The notes under the pieces are model-generated. The model saw only the letters and a list, made by a program, of their open reading frames with translations. It was not told the DNA's origin and did not search any database. The position numbers were made by a program, and so were the translations under genes. Positions 30,964-40,223 of a stretch of DNA of 64,000 nt are shown here, piece by piece; the first letter of the stretch is position 1; each line of letters starts with the position of its first letter. Source of the DNA: Paraburkholderia sp. BL23I1N1 (GTDB lineage Bacteria > Pseudomonadota > Gammaproteobacteria > Burkholderiales > Burkholderiaceae); assembly GCF_003610295.1 (NCBI RefSeq), contig NZ_RAPV01000001.1, positions 4,402,001 to 4,466,000 on the forward strand. Direction: 5' to 3'.

Positions 30964-32518
30964 CATGACCGACGATCCCTGGCTCGCGGAGCAGCGCAAC
31001 ACACTCGCCCGAACTGTTGTGAAGCCACATGCGCAGACGCTCGGACGCGTTGAACGGTTTGGCGATGGCATCGCATTTGTCTCCGGACTGCCGGCTGCGG
31101 CCCTCAACGAACTGCTCCATTTCGAGAGCGGCGCGACCGGCTTCGCGCACACGCTGGATGCGGACGTTATCAGTGTCGTGCTGCTGGACGACGGCACCGC
31201 CGTTGAAGCGGGCTGTTGCGTGACCTGCACCGGCACTGTGCTGCAAGTGCCGGTTGGAGAAGGGCTGCTGGGGCGTGTGATCGATCCGCTCGGGCGACCG
31301 CTCGACCGCGACGATCCCATCGTTGCCGAGACGCGCATGCCGGTCGAACGGCCGGCGCCGGCGATCATCGAGCGCGATCTGGTCAGTGAGCCCGTCGAAA
31401 CGGGTGTACTGCTCGTCGATGCGCTGTTCGCGATCGGCCGCGGGCAGCGCGAGCTGATTATCGGCGATCGCGCCACAGGCAAGACTGCTTTAGCGATCGA
31501 CACAATCGTCAACCAGAAGCATTCGGACATGATCTGCGTCTACGTGGCGATTGGCCAGCGCACAACCGCCGTGCAGCGGGTCATCGAATCGGTGCGTCAG
31601 TACGGTGCGCCCGAGCGCTGCATCTTCGTTGTCGCCGCCGCCGCGTCAGCGCCGGGATTGCAATGGATCGCACCGTTCGCGGGCTTCACGATCGCCGAGT
31701 ATTTTCGCGATCGGGGACAGCACGCACTGGTTGTAGTCGACGACCTCAGCAAGCATGCCGCGACGCATCGTGAACTGGCGCTGCTGACGCGCGAGCCGCC
31801 GGGGCGCGAGGCCTATCCTGGCGACATCTTCTATGTCCACGCCCGTCTGCTGGAACGCGCGGCGAAGCTGTCGGCCGGGCTGGGTGGCGGATCGCTGACC
31901 GCGCTGCCGGTCGCGGAAACCGATATGGGCAACCTGTCCGCGTATATCCCGACCAATCTCATTTCGATTACGGACGGTCAGATCGTGCTCGATGCGGCGT
32001 TGTTCGCGGCAAACCAGCGTCCGGCCGTCGATGTGGGCTTGAGCGTTAGCCGTGTTGGCGGCAAGGCGCAACATCCGGCTTTGCGGGGCGTGTCGGGAAG
32101 GCTGCGCCTCGATTACGCGCAATTCCTGGAGTTGGAGATGTTCAGCCGGTTCGGGGGGCTGACGGACGCGCATGTCGCCGGCAAGATAGCCCGCGGGCAA
32201 CGTATCCGTGCATTGATCGCGCAGCCGCGCTTCAGCGCGTTAAGCACGCTCGAAGAGATCGCGCTGTTGTCAGCATTGGCGGACGGGGTGTTCGATTCAG
32301 TATCGAGCGAAATTGTCGTGCAAGTGCGATCGCAACTGGCCGGACATCTGGCGACCCAGCGCCTGCAAAGCCAGATCGCGGCGGGCTTTTCGCGATCCTC
32401 GCGCACGCCGTTGAGCGCCGACGTTCAGGCGGTGCTGGTTGCTGCAGTTCGCGAACTGGTGCAACAGTTCGCGCCAGCGGCTGCTAGCGGCACGGCAAGC
32501 AGCGGGAACGCGCCATGA
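30950..32518 (+). CDS. atpA: N-ATPase F1 subunit alpha
   Basis: The 522-residue regulatory nucleotide-binding subunit has Walker [24 protein letters not shown], and the Walker B region [12 protein letters not shown]. The start at 30950 overlaps atpF by 14 nt; a second ATG at 30965 would avoid the overlap and is equally plausible. It stacks with beta in the F1 head. Subunit order D-C-Q-R-B-E-F-A-G is retained. Confidence 0.95.
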   Translation: MRPADMTDDPWLAEQRNTLARTVVKPHAQTLGRVERFGDGIAFVSGLPAAALNELLHFESGATGFAHTLDADVISVVLLDDGTAVEAGCCVTCTGTVLQVPVGEGLLGRVIDPLGRPLDRDDPIVAETRMPVERPAPAIIERDLVSEPVETGVLLVDALFAIGRGQRELIIGDRATGKTALAIDTIVNQKHSDMICVYVAIGQRTTAVQRVIESVRQYGAPERCIFVVAAAASAPGLQWIAPFAGFTIAEYFRDRGQHALVVVDDLSKHAATHRELALLTREPPGREAYPGDIFYVHARLLERAAKLSAGLGGGSLTALPVAETDMGNLSAYIPTNLISITDGQIVLDAALFAANQRPAVDVGLSVSRVGGKAQHPALRGVSGRLRLDYAQFLELEMFSRFGGLTDAHVAGKIARGQRIRALIAQPRFSALSTLEEIALLSALADGVFDSVSSEIVVQVRSQLAGHLATQRLQSQIAAGFSRSSRTPLSADVQAVLVAAVRELVQQFAPAAASGTASSGNAP

Positions 32519-33360
32519 GCGGAAAACTCGCCGAAATCGAGTCGCGCAGCGCGACCGCCCGGCAACTGGACGCCGTTATCGGGGCGATGCGCGGCATTGC
32601 GGCAGCACGTTCGCGCGAAGCCCAACGGCGCTTGCCGGGGATCCGTTCGTCGGCTTCGACAGTGGGCGCTGCGATTGGCGCCGCGCTGAGCCACGCTTCG
32701 GGCGAACCTGCGCGCGTGCTGGAGCACGGCGCGCGGATCGTCATCGCGCTGTGCGCGGAGCAGGGTTTCGTCGGCTCGTTTAACGAGCAGATCATCGACC
32801 ACGCGTTGTCCCGTCTGACGTCGGCGCAGTGTGAACTGCTGCTCGTCGGTACGCGCGGCGAGATTGTGGCAAATGAACGCCGGCTGCCGTTCGCCTGGAG
32901 TTCTCCCGCGGCCTCCCATGCCGACGATGTACCGTCGCTCGCAAGCCGGATAACGGACGCGCTCTATGCGCGTCTTGGCGATCGAGGCGTGACCCACGTC
33001 TCGGTCATTCACGCAGTGCCGGGCATCGCGGCGCACTGCGAGATCGTTGAACACGGCCTGATTCCGTTCGATTTCTCGCGATTTTCCATTGAGCGGTGCA
33101 CCCAGCCACCGTTACTCACATTGCCCGCCGGTCATCTGCTTGCGGGACTGGTCGAAGCCTACGTGTATGTCGAGTTGTGCGAGGCATTGATGCTGTCGTT
33201 CGCTGCCGAAAACGAGGCACGCGTGCGCGCGATGCTGGCCGCGCGCACCAATGTGAAGGAGACGCTTGCCGAACTCACACAACGCTACCGGCAGGTTCGT
33301 CAGGACGAGATCACGGCCGATATCGTGGAACTCGCGGCGGGTGCCGGGGCCGGCGTTTGA
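32515..33360 (+). CDS. atpG: N-ATPase F1 subunit gamma
   Basis: The 281-residue central shaft subunit starts inside the atpA stop codon (ATGA). It shows the N-terminal coiled-coil helix beginning [22 protein letters not shown], the segment [16 protein letters not shown] (equivalent of SDRGLCGGFN), and the C-terminal helix ending [29 protein letters not shown]. It closes the operon and is convergent with the transporter gene at 33397 with only 36 bp between. No terminator is evident. Confidence 0.93.
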   Translation: MSGKLAEIESRSATARQLDAVIGAMRGIAAARSREAQRRLPGIRSSASTVGAAIGAALSHASGEPARVLEHGARIVIALCAEQGFVGSFNEQIIDHALSRLTSAQCELLLVGTRGEIVANERRLPFAWSSPAASHADDVPSLASRITDALYARLGDRGVTHVSVIHAVPGIAAHCEIVEHGLIPFDFSRFSIERCTQPPLLTLPAGHLLAGLVEAYVYVELCEALMLSFAAENEARVRAMLAARTNVKETLAELTQRYRQVRQDEITADIVELAAGAGAGV

Positions 33361-33396
33361 ATAGTGCTGGAAGGGAAGCAAAGGCGATTGGACCGT

Positions 33397-34698
33397 CTAT
33401 GATGGCAGCAGCATCAGGACAGTGGCCGCGCCCATCACCAGCGTAGCGATCGAGCCCAGAATGATGAGCGGCCGGCTCGCGGTGAACGCACCCATGACCG
33501 ACTTTCTGGACACGAGGATCAGAATCACGACCATCAGCGGCACGGCCACGACGCCGTTGATGACCGCGCTCCAGAACAGCGCCTTCATCGGACTGATCGG
33601 CGAATACTGGATGGCGAGTGCCGCCAGCACGCTGACGGCGATGATGGCGTAGAACCCGCGTGCATCGCGCACCTTACGCTCCAGACCCTCACGCCAGCCC
33701 ATCGCCTCGGAGAGCGCGTAAGCGCCGGAGCCGGCGAGCACCGGCACGCCGATCAGGCCGACGCCGAGGATACCCAGCGCAAAAAGGATGTAGGCAAAAT
33801 TGCCGGCAAGCGGCCGCAGCGCGCTCGCGGCTTGCGCTGCGGTGGTGATGTCGGTCACACCGGCCACATGCAGCGTGACGGCGGTCGCCAGAATGATGAA
33901 AAAAGCCGTGACGTCCGAATAGAACATGCCGGTCCACGTGTCCCAGCGAATGCGTCGAAGCTCCGTGGGCGCCGCACGCGCGTCATTCACAAGCGCGACA
34001 CTGCCGCCATTCGCCTGCATCTCTTCGACTTCTTCGGATGCCTGCCAGAAAAAGAGGTAAGGGCTGATCGTCGTGCCGAACACGCCAACGATCACTGCCG
34101 CCGCGTTGGCGTTCAACGTAAGATGCGGCGACAGCGCGCGCAGCGCGACTTCGCTCCACGGCACGTGAACCGTGAATAGCACGGCGGCATAGGCGAGCAG
34201 CGAGACGGTCAGCCACTTCAGAAAGAAGACGTACCGGTGGTAGGGGACGAATACCTGCAACAGCAGTGTTCCGAACACGAAGCAGGCCGTCATCAAATGG
34301 CGGTCGATACCACTCACGAGTTCCGCGACTTCACCCATGGCGGCGACGTCGGCAGCGATATTCAGGACATTGGCGACGAGCAGCAACAACACGACGCCCT
34401 GAAGCACGACCTGCGGGAATGCGCTCTTGATGTTGGCGGCGAGCCCTTTACCGGTTACCCGGCCGAGGTTCGCGCACATCGCCTGGACGGCTGCCATCAA
34501 CGGGAAGGCGAGCGGCATCGTCCAGAGCATGTTCAGGCCGAACTGCGCGCCTGCCTGCGAATAGGTGGCGATGCCGCTCGGGTCGTCATCGGCGACACCG
34601 GTGATGAGGCCCGGGCCGACGCGTGCGAGCGGATGCTCCTTCAGACGCCCAAGAAGCGCACGAAAGCTATTGATCTGCGGCGGCCCGTTGATGTCCAC
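33397..34698 (-). CDS. Nramp-family metal transporter with non-classical metal site
   Basis: The GTG start at 34698 (VDINGPPQ) is preferred because GAGGT precedes it by 6 nt; the frame extends to 34761. The 433-residue protein has about 11 membrane helices. Helix 1 reads GLITGVADDDPSGIATY, where classical Nramp proteins have DPGN, and helix 6 reads FGTTISPYLFFWQAS, where they have an MPH-type motif with a metal-binding Met. Loss of the Asn and Met suggests altered selectivity, as in Nramp-related Mg2+ transporters. The substrate is not established. Antisense-convergent with the N-ATPase operon. Confidence 0.8.
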   Translation of the reverse strand: MDINGPPQINSFRALLGRLKEHPLARVGPGLITGVADDDPSGIATYSQAGAQFGLNMLWTMPLAFPLMAAVQAMCANLGRVTGKGLAANIKSAFPQVVLQGVVLLLLVANVLNIAADVAAMGEVAELVSGIDRHLMTACFVFGTLLLQVFVPYHRYVFFLKWLTVSLLAYAAVLFTVHVPWSEVALRALSPHLTLNANAAAVIVGVFGTTISPYLFFWQASEEVEEMQANGGSVALVNDARAAPTELRRIRWDTWTGMFYSDVTAFFIILATAVTLHVAGVTDITTAAQAASALRPLAGNFAYILFALGILGVGLIGVPVLAGSGAYALSEAMGWREGLERKVRDARGFYAIIAVSVLAALAIQYSPISPMKALFWSAVINGVVAVPLMVVILILVSRKSVMGAFTASRPLIILGSIATLVMGAATVLMLLPS

Positions 34699-34790
34699 TA
34701 CATTACCTCGCTGAAAGACGTTGACGCGGTTTTCTTCGAGAGCGGCGCACCTGGGCCGCACGGTTCCAGCGGGAAGCAGGATAGCGAGCG

Positions 34791-36452
34791 TTAGCGGTCA
34801 CGCAACGCTGAAAACGCCTTGTACACGATTCGCGGATCGTGCTGGCCTTTGTAGACGTCTGGCGCCGCAAGATCGAGTCCGAGTAGCGCGTACACCGCAT
34901 TCTGCGCTGAACGGATCGAGTATTCGACGGTGAAGACGACATCGTCGGGCAGCTCGCAGAACTGCCCCGTGAACGCGAGATTTTGCCAGCCGTCAGGGCT
35001 CACGTGCGGCCGGTCGCCCTTGCTGCGCGGCATGAACTGGCTCGTGATGAACGGCATCAGGCAGGGAATGCAGTTGGCGTGTTCGAGAATACGCGCTGCT
35101 TCTGCTTCGATCCGCAAATGGCCAAGGATTTCGGTCAGAATTTCGTGGCCGCTGCATGCCGACATCGGCTTCCCGACGAAGTCGCCGGGCTGGTCGACCC
35201 GCAAGCCGTAGCCCCACAGCACCTCCACGCCCGCGGGTTGACCGATGAAATGCGGCTGATGCGGCAACACGATGGACGCGAGCCAGCTCGACTCGGGAAA
35301 GGTAATCAGCCCGCCTTCACCCGGCACATTGCCGGTCAGGTCGCGGATCAGCCGAAACAGCGCCGGGTCGCGCAACGTGACCGTGAATGACAGCCACTTC
35401 GACTCGTCGATATGATCCGCGAAAACGGAAGGGTGACCGAATTCGGGCCGACCAGCCGCGATCGTCTTCCACAGAGCCCAGGCGCCAGTGCTGTCGACGG
35501 TAGTCAAAGGCGCGGGGTGATCCATGCTGCCGAGGCTGGAGCCGGCGGTCATCGATCCGAGCGTGACGATGACCTTGTCTGCCGTCGCGACCGGTATCTC
35601 GAGGCGCCGATGCGCGGATTCACAGACAATGCCGCGGACGCGGTTCTCCGCGCCGCTTTCGTCGAACAGCAGATCGGTAACCTGGATGTTCGGCCGGAAC
35701 GCAACGCCATGCTCGTCCAGCCAGCGGCGCAGTGGCAGGATCATCGAATCGTACTGGTTGTAGACCGTGCGCATGATGCCGTGCAACTGGTTGAATCCGG
35801 AGGACATATGCGCGAAGCGCAGGAGATAGCGCCGGAACTCGACCGCGCTATGCCACGGCTGGAACGCGAACGTCGTACACCACATCAACCAGAAATTGGT
35901 TTCGAAGAAAGACACATCGAAGTGATCGGAAATGCGACTATTGCCGAGCATGACTTCTGGTTCGATCGACAGGCGGCCCAGCGTCAGCAAGTCATGTTCA
36001 TCCAGCCCGTACGCGGGCGTATCTTCGCGGTTGCCGTTTCTGACGAGCCGCGACCTGGACGAGGTGCTGATGGTTTCGTTCCACTCGAATATTTCCTGCG
36101 TGACGCTTTTGCTGCCGTCCAGAGCCGGAATCGACGAGAACAGATCATAGGTGCACAGATACTTGCTTTCGAGCATGCGTCCGCCGCGCACGACGTAGCC
36201 GCTTTCCGCCGAACCCGAGCCGTCGAGGCTGCCGCCAGGTTTGTCGAGCGCTTCCAGAATGGTAATGTTGCAGCCGCGTACGTGCCCATCGCGGATCAGG
36301 AAGGCCGCTGCCGCTAACGAAGCGATGCCGCCGCCGACGAGGTAGAACTTGCCGTCCTCTGCATCGTAGCTATCAACTTCAGCGGTCCGGTACCGTTCGG
36401 GAATCTGGTCAGAGTTTTGCACGTCAATATTCCTTTTAATGTTCGTCGCCAT
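34791..36452 (-). CDS. ohyA: oleate hydratase (myosin-cross-reactive antigen family)
   Basis: The FAD enzyme adds water to the double bond of unsaturated fatty acids, giving hydroxy fatty acids. The 553-residue protein shows the dinucleotide-binding FYLVGGGIASLAAAAFLIRDG, ILEALDKPGGSLDGSG, VVRGGRMLESKY, and LMWCTTFAFQPWHSAVEFRRYL, all characteristic. The ATG at 36452 is chosen because a predicted FNR-type transcript starts near 36490; a GTG at 36482 would leave almost no leader. Ribosome site is weak. Possible roles are membrane-lipid adaptation or detoxification at low oxygen. Confidence 0.9.
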   Translation of the reverse strand: MATNIKRNIDVQNSDQIPERYRTAEVDSYDAEDGKFYLVGGGIASLAAAAFLIRDGHVRGCNITILEALDKPGGSLDGSGSAESGYVVRGGRMLESKYLCTYDLFSSIPALDGSKSVTQEIFEWNETISTSSRSRLVRNGNREDTPAYGLDEHDLLTLGRLSIEPEVMLGNSRISDHFDVSFFETNFWLMWCTTFAFQPWHSAVEFRRYLLRFAHMSSGFNQLHGIMRTVYNQYDSMILPLRRWLDEHGVAFRPNIQVTDLLFDESGAENRVRGIVCESAHRRLEIPVATADKVIVTLGSMTAGSSLGSMDHPAPLTTVDSTGAWALWKTIAAGRPEFGHPSVFADHIDESKWLSFTVTLRDPALFRLIRDLTGNVPGEGGLITFPESSWLASIVLPHQPHFIGQPAGVEVLWGYGLRVDQPGDFVGKPMSACSGHEILTEILGHLRIEAEAARILEHANCIPCLMPFITSQFMPRSKGDRPHVSPDGWQNLAFTGQFCELPDDVVFTVEYSIRSAQNAVYALLGLDLAAPDVYKGQHDPRIVYKAFSALRDR

Positions 36453-36497
36453 CCGAATGTCGCGGTCTGCCCAAATGCGCACTCCGGACGTCGATCC

Positions 36498-36538
36498 AAC
36501 ATACCCGCCGCGCCGGCGTTCCGATTGAGTTGGATCAA
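36498..36538 (-). promoter_or_regulatory. FNR-dependent promoter of the oleate hydratase gene
   Basis: Box read on + as TTGAG TTGG ATCAA (36525-36538), one mismatch, with TATGTT on the minus strand (36498-36503) exactly 31 bp away. It lies in the divergent gap 36453-36781, which holds no other recognised site. Confidence 0.65.
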
Positions 36539-36781
36539 GTAGCGGTCATCAGGACGTGGCCTTACATCGCGCGATCTGGTTCGCGTGCTGCTGGCATTTG
36601 CAGGCTTTGTGGCGGCACATCTCGCAACCTTATGATCCGTATCAAAGTCTGCCGGGGCCGAACTCTTACGCTGGAGCAGCAGGTGGCGTCGTCCCAATTA
36701 CCAAAGCGGCGATGTCATGTACGGGCGCTGGACGGGATTGGCGTTGCAATTGAGCGTCGTAACCTCAGAGGCGGTGGCGAG

Positions 36782-37615
36782 ATGAACGATGGTTTTCGCG
36801 TAGCCGGCCTGGGCGGTGTCGATCCGCATGACGACGCACGGGCGGTACGCACATGGCGTTGGTTGCAGTGGATCCTGTTTGGCTCCAGCCTGCTCGCCAT
36901 TCCCGCGTTTTATTTCGAACTGGCCGTTGACTCGCCCATGCTTCATCAGATGGGCCGGGCGTTATACGTGTGCATGTTGGCCGGCTTCGCCGTTTCACTG
37001 ACCTGGATGGTGCATCTGAGCCGCAAACCCAGGCGCTTTCTCATGCGAAACCGCTATGACGTTCTGATCGCGATTGGAGCCGCGACCAGCGTCGCATGGG
37101 GCGTTACCCCCTGGTCGTCACTCGAGTGGGTTCTGCGGATTCTGTTTATGGGCCTGGTGGCGGCGCGACTAGTGGTGTCGCTGCGCGGATTCTTCACGCC
37201 CAACCGATTGTTTTTGCTGCTCGTAACTGCAGCGGCGCTGCTTGCTTCGGCGGGAGCCGGGTTTTACTGGCTCGAACCGGGCGTGCACACCTACGCCGAA
37301 GGCGTCTGGCTCGCATTCGAAAGCAGCGCAACTGTCGGGTACGGAGACATGGCGCCGACTACCCCGGCATCGCGTGTCTTTGCCGCTTTCGTCGTGTTGC
37401 TCGGCTATGGTCTGATATCGCTGGTGTTCGCCAGCATTGCAGCCATTTTCGTCGAACAGGAAGAGCGTCTGCTGCGCCGTGAGATGCATCGCGACATCAA
37501 GACTTTGCAAGCGGAAATCGCTTCGCTGCGCAGAGAAATAGGCAGCCTGGGCGCCAAAGCGCATGTCGATGACGGTCCTGTTGAGCGAGATCCAGCTTCC
37601 GGCGCACACGATTGA
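36782..37615 (+). CDS. voltage-gated-type potassium channel
   Basis: The ATG at 36782 gives 277 residues; the open frame continues upstream without good starts. About five to six hydrophobic segments are visible (48-66, 78-95 region and later helices), followed by the pore with selectivity filter SSATVGYGDMAP, then a last helix and a C-terminal coiled coil (EQEERLLRREMHRDIKTLQAEIASLRREIGSL, split here by region 215-250) that may tetramerise the channel. It should conduct K+ across the inner membrane and affect membrane potential. It is divergent from oleate hydratase. Confidence 0.85.
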   Translation: MNDGFRVAGLGGVDPHDDARAVRTWRWLQWILFGSSLLAIPAFYFELAVDSPMLHQMGRALYVCMLAGFAVSLTWMVHLSRKPRRFLMRNRYDVLIAIGAATSVAWGVTPWSSLEWVLRILFMGLVAARLVVSLRGFFTPNRLFLLLVTAAALLASAGAGFYWLEPGVHTYAEGVWLAFESSATVGYGDMAPTTPASRVFAAFVVLLGYGLISLVFASIAAIFVEQEERLLRREMHRDIKTLQAEIASLRREIGSLGAKAHVDDGPVERDPASGAHD

Positions 37616-37695
37616 GCCATGTGGATCCGCTGCCGTGTGAATCCGCGCGGGCGGAATGATGCATGCGCCGCTGACGCATCCAAACGGAAATCACC

Positions 37696-38847
37696 TCAGC
37701 GTGTTCGTGCCTGGTCTGACTGGATCGCGCTTAGCGGAATATGAGCTGCAATCCGGAAACCGGCGCCCGGCGCGCTATCTATCAGAACGAAGCCGCCAAG
37801 CTGACGCGCGCGCTCACGCATGCCAAGCAGACCGAACGAGCGTGGCTTGCGCTCGCCGTCGATCTCGGCGCCGCGGCCGTCATCTTCAATGCGTACCGTG
37901 CAGGTATCCGTGCTCGCGGAAATGGCAATCCGCACTTCGTTTGCGTGGGCATGCTTCGCCACGTTCGTCAGCGCTTCCTGCACGATGCGGAAAATCGCGG
38001 TGGAGGCAGATTCCGTGAGTGTGGCATCGTCAACGTGAACCTGAACGGTGGTCTTCGCGTCGTAGCGATGCGTGAAGTCGTCAGCAAGCCACTCAAGCGC
38101 AGCGGTCAGACCGAGGTCGTCCAGCATTGGCGGGCGCAGGTTGGAGGCGATCCGCCGCAGCGATGCCATCATGGTGTCGATCTGCCGCTGCAGGTCGCCC
38201 GTTGCGGCGAGCGCGGCAGGGCTCTCGTTGCTGGCTGTCAGTTGTCCTTCCAACGCCGCAATGCCCATTTTTAGCGCCGTGAGTTGCTGGCCCAGATCGT
38301 CGTGCAATTCGCGGGCGATGCGTTTTTGCTCGTCTTCGCGCGTACTCTGAATCTGCGCGGATAGCTCGATGGCATGCTCGAGTTCGGCAAGCCGCACGCG
38401 TTCGGTCATATCGCGCGTGACCTTGGCAAAGCCGAGTAACGCGCCGGACGGGTCATAGACTGCGGTGATCGTGACGTCTGCCCAGAAACGCGATCCGTTC
38501 CGGCGTACGCGCCAGCCCTGATCTTCGGCTCTGCCGCGCGCCGTAGCAAGGGCCAGTTCACGACCCGGCTTGTCCGCGGCGACGTCTTCTGGTGTATAGA
38601 AGAGCGAAAAATGGCGCCCGATGATTTCGTCGGCGGAATACCCTTTGATTTTCCGGGCGCCGCTGTTCCAGCTCGCCACGCGGCCCGCCGGATCGAGCAT
38701 GAAAATCGCGTAATCCTGTACAGCATCGATCAGTAACTGATAGCGATCCTCCAGCGGGACGTCGGAGTCGTTCGCCGCGCCAGCTTTGCGCTTCGCATCA
38801 TTCCATTCGAAATCCACCGGCATCTCCAGACGAACGTTGTAAGCCAC
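37696..38847 (-). CDS. PAS-domain histidine kinase (HisKA_3), soluble
   Basis: This kinase of up to 383 residues has no membrane helix. A PAS domain (about 32-155; FMLDPAGRVASWNSGARKIKGY, then FYTPEDV) is followed by a HisKA_3 segment with phospho-His in ARELHDDLGQQLTALK and an ATPase lobe (FRIVQEALTNVAKHA; SFGLLGMRERA). It lacks an adjacent response regulator, so it may signal to the LuxR-type protein at 13841-14488, whose own kinase has a nearly identical H-box. The GTG start at 38847 has no clear ribosome site; an ATG at 38823 is possible. Confidence 0.88.
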   Translation of the reverse strand: MAYNVRLEMPVDFEWNDAKRKAGAANDSDVPLEDRYQLLIDAVQDYAIFMLDPAGRVASWNSGARKIKGYSADEIIGRHFSLFYTPEDVAADKPGRELALATARGRAEDQGWRVRRNGSRFWADVTITAVYDPSGALLGFAKVTRDMTERVRLAELEHAIELSAQIQSTREDEQKRIARELHDDLGQQLTALKMGIAALEGQLTASNESPAALAATGDLQRQIDTMMASLRRIASNLRPPMLDDLGLTAALEWLADDFTHRYDAKTTVQVHVDDATLTESASTAIFRIVQEALTNVAKHAHANEVRIAISASTDTCTVRIEDDGRGAEIDGERKPRSFGLLGMRERARQLGGFVLIDSAPGAGFRIAAHIPLSAIQSDQARTR

Positions 38848-38952
38848 CGGACGAACGGCGGGACAGCGTGACGCCCGTAGCTTACGCCGTTTGCCGGCTG
38901 CCGGCCGAAGGCCCGGAACATGTGGCAGCCCGGTGTGCGGCTAGCCAATGCG

Positions 38953-38993
38953 TTGACACAGGTCAACTATCACGCGCCGTTCGCGCCGATCAT
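38953..38993 (+). promoter_or_regulatory. FNR-like promoter, variant TTGAC-N4-GTCAA box
   Basis: TTGAC ACAG GTCAA (38953-38966) is a fully symmetric variant box, followed by GATCAT (38988-38993) 31 bp away. It would drive the HPF-like and USP genes on the + strand with a leader of about 220 nt. The 374-bp gap 38848-39221 has nothing else recognised. Confidence 0.5.
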
Positions 38994-39221
38994 TCAATCA
39001 TGCCGGCAAGCATACGTGGCTATCGGGGCGACCTGATTGCGAAGAGTGGAAAGCCCGACAGGCCGCGCACACCCGACGAACGAAACTGAAGTTCCGCAAA
39101 GAAGCCGTGGAATCAATAGCGTCGCCGGACATTGCCAGCAACGATATACCGCCGATCTTACTGCAGTCGCGAAAGAGGCCGGCCTCACCAGAGAAATCGC
39201 GGCATGTCTGGGAGAACAGAG

Positions 39222-39557
39222 ATGGGTGTCGGCATGCAAATCGTTTATCTCGGCTTTGCCGGGACGTCGCAGATCGAGGGCGAGGCGGCTACCCAACTGG
39301 TACGCCTCGAACGGTTCAGCAGGTCTATCGCGGGTTGTCATCTGGCGATCGAGGCTATTCGTGAACGGTCGGGAGTTACCGGAGCCAGCGCACCCTCTGC
39401 TGAGATTCGCCGTCCGGTTTTCGACGCGCGGCTTGATCTGATCATGCGTAGTGGAGAACTCGTCCCGATCGAGCATTGCCTGAATGCCGATCCAAACATA
39501 GCGGTCCGGGCCGCGTTCGATGTCGCTGAGCGGAAACTCGACCGACGCCCGGTTTAA
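39222..39557 (+). CDS. HPF/RaiA-like ribosome-associated protein
   Basis: The start at 39222 follows GGGAGA at 6-nt spacing and gives 111 residues; several overlapping frames here are shadows. The pattern MQIVYLGFAG..IEGEAATQLVRLERFSRSIAGCHLAIE, a central FDARLDLIMRSGELVPIEH, and a final helix AAFDVAERKLDRR match the beta-alpha-beta-beta-beta-alpha plan of hibernation factors, which bind the 30S decoding region and silence ribosomes. Sequence similarity is moderate, so the call is by pattern. It lies 76 bp before a USP gene, and the mycobacterial dormancy regulon likewise contains an HPF-like protein (Rv1738). Confidence 0.72.
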   Translation: MGVGMQIVYLGFAGTSQIEGEAATQLVRLERFSRSIAGCHLAIEAIRERSGVTGASAPSAEIRRPVFDARLDLIMRSGELVPIEHCLNADPNIAVRAAFDVAERKLDRRPV

Positions 39558-39633
39558 ACACGGTGTCAGGAAAGCTTGTGTCCGTTGCGGCGCTATGCCT
39601 GTTTTTCCTGTCGCCTCAATGAGGAGGGGAGTC

Positions 39634-40092
39634 ATGTACGCAAATATTCTGGTGGCAGTGGACGGCAGTGAAGCGTCGAAGTATGCGGTGAACGAGGCCA
39701 TCCGCATCGCCAAACTGTCGGGCGGCAAGCTGACGGCAGTCCATGTGCTGGACCAGTCCGCGGCATTCACGTATGCGGGTGCCTGCGATCCGCATCTGCT
39801 GACCGACACGGCGCGGCAGGTCGGACGCGGGTTCCTCGACAAGGCTTGCGCAAAGATGCGGGAGTTCGCTGTGACGGGTGATTCCGAGATCATCGAGACG
39901 CAAGGTATCGGCGAGGACGTTGCCACTTGCCTCGCTCGCTGCGCCGCTCAGTTCCGCGCGGACCTCGTCGTGATGGGCACGCACGGGCGGCGCGGCATGC
40001 GACGCATGGTAATCGGCAGTGTCGCGGAGCGTTTCGTGCGGCAGTCGACGTGTCCCGTGTTGCTGATCAGGGAGAACTGGACCGGTGCCTGA
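39634..40092 (+). CDS. universal stress protein, single domain
   Basis: The 152-residue protein starts at 39634 after GAGGAGGGGA. It contains YANILVAVDGSEASKYAVNEAI and GTHGRRGMRRMVIGSVAERFVR, the complete nucleotide-binding USP signature, and closely resembles the USP at 1117. It follows the HPF-like gene and precedes the FNR promoter of the acetoacetyl-CoA reductase gene. Confidence 0.92.
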   Translation: MYANILVAVDGSEASKYAVNEAIRIAKLSGGKLTAVHVLDQSAAFTYAGACDPHLLTDTARQVGRGFLDKACAKMREFAVTGDSEIIETQGIGEDVATCLARCAAQFRADLVVMGTHGRRGMRRMVIGSVAERFVRQSTCPVLLIRENWTGA

Positions 40093-40154
40093 CTGTCGTT
40101 CTGGCAGGCGTGGTGGCCGTTCACTTTCAACATGTACCGCGGAGCGCCGCACGT

Positions 40155-40195
40155 TTGATACACATCAATCGGTCTCTGAGAGCGTCGCGTAGATT
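40155..40195 (+). promoter_or_regulatory. class II FNR promoter of the acetoacetyl-CoA reductase gene
   Basis: A perfect box TTGAT ACAC ATCAA (40155-40168) with TAGATT (40190-40195) exactly 31 bp away. Transcription would start near 40203, about 21 nt before the start codon. Confidence 0.78.
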
Positions 40196-40223
40196 GAATG
40201 AACTTCAACGCAAGGAGAACACC

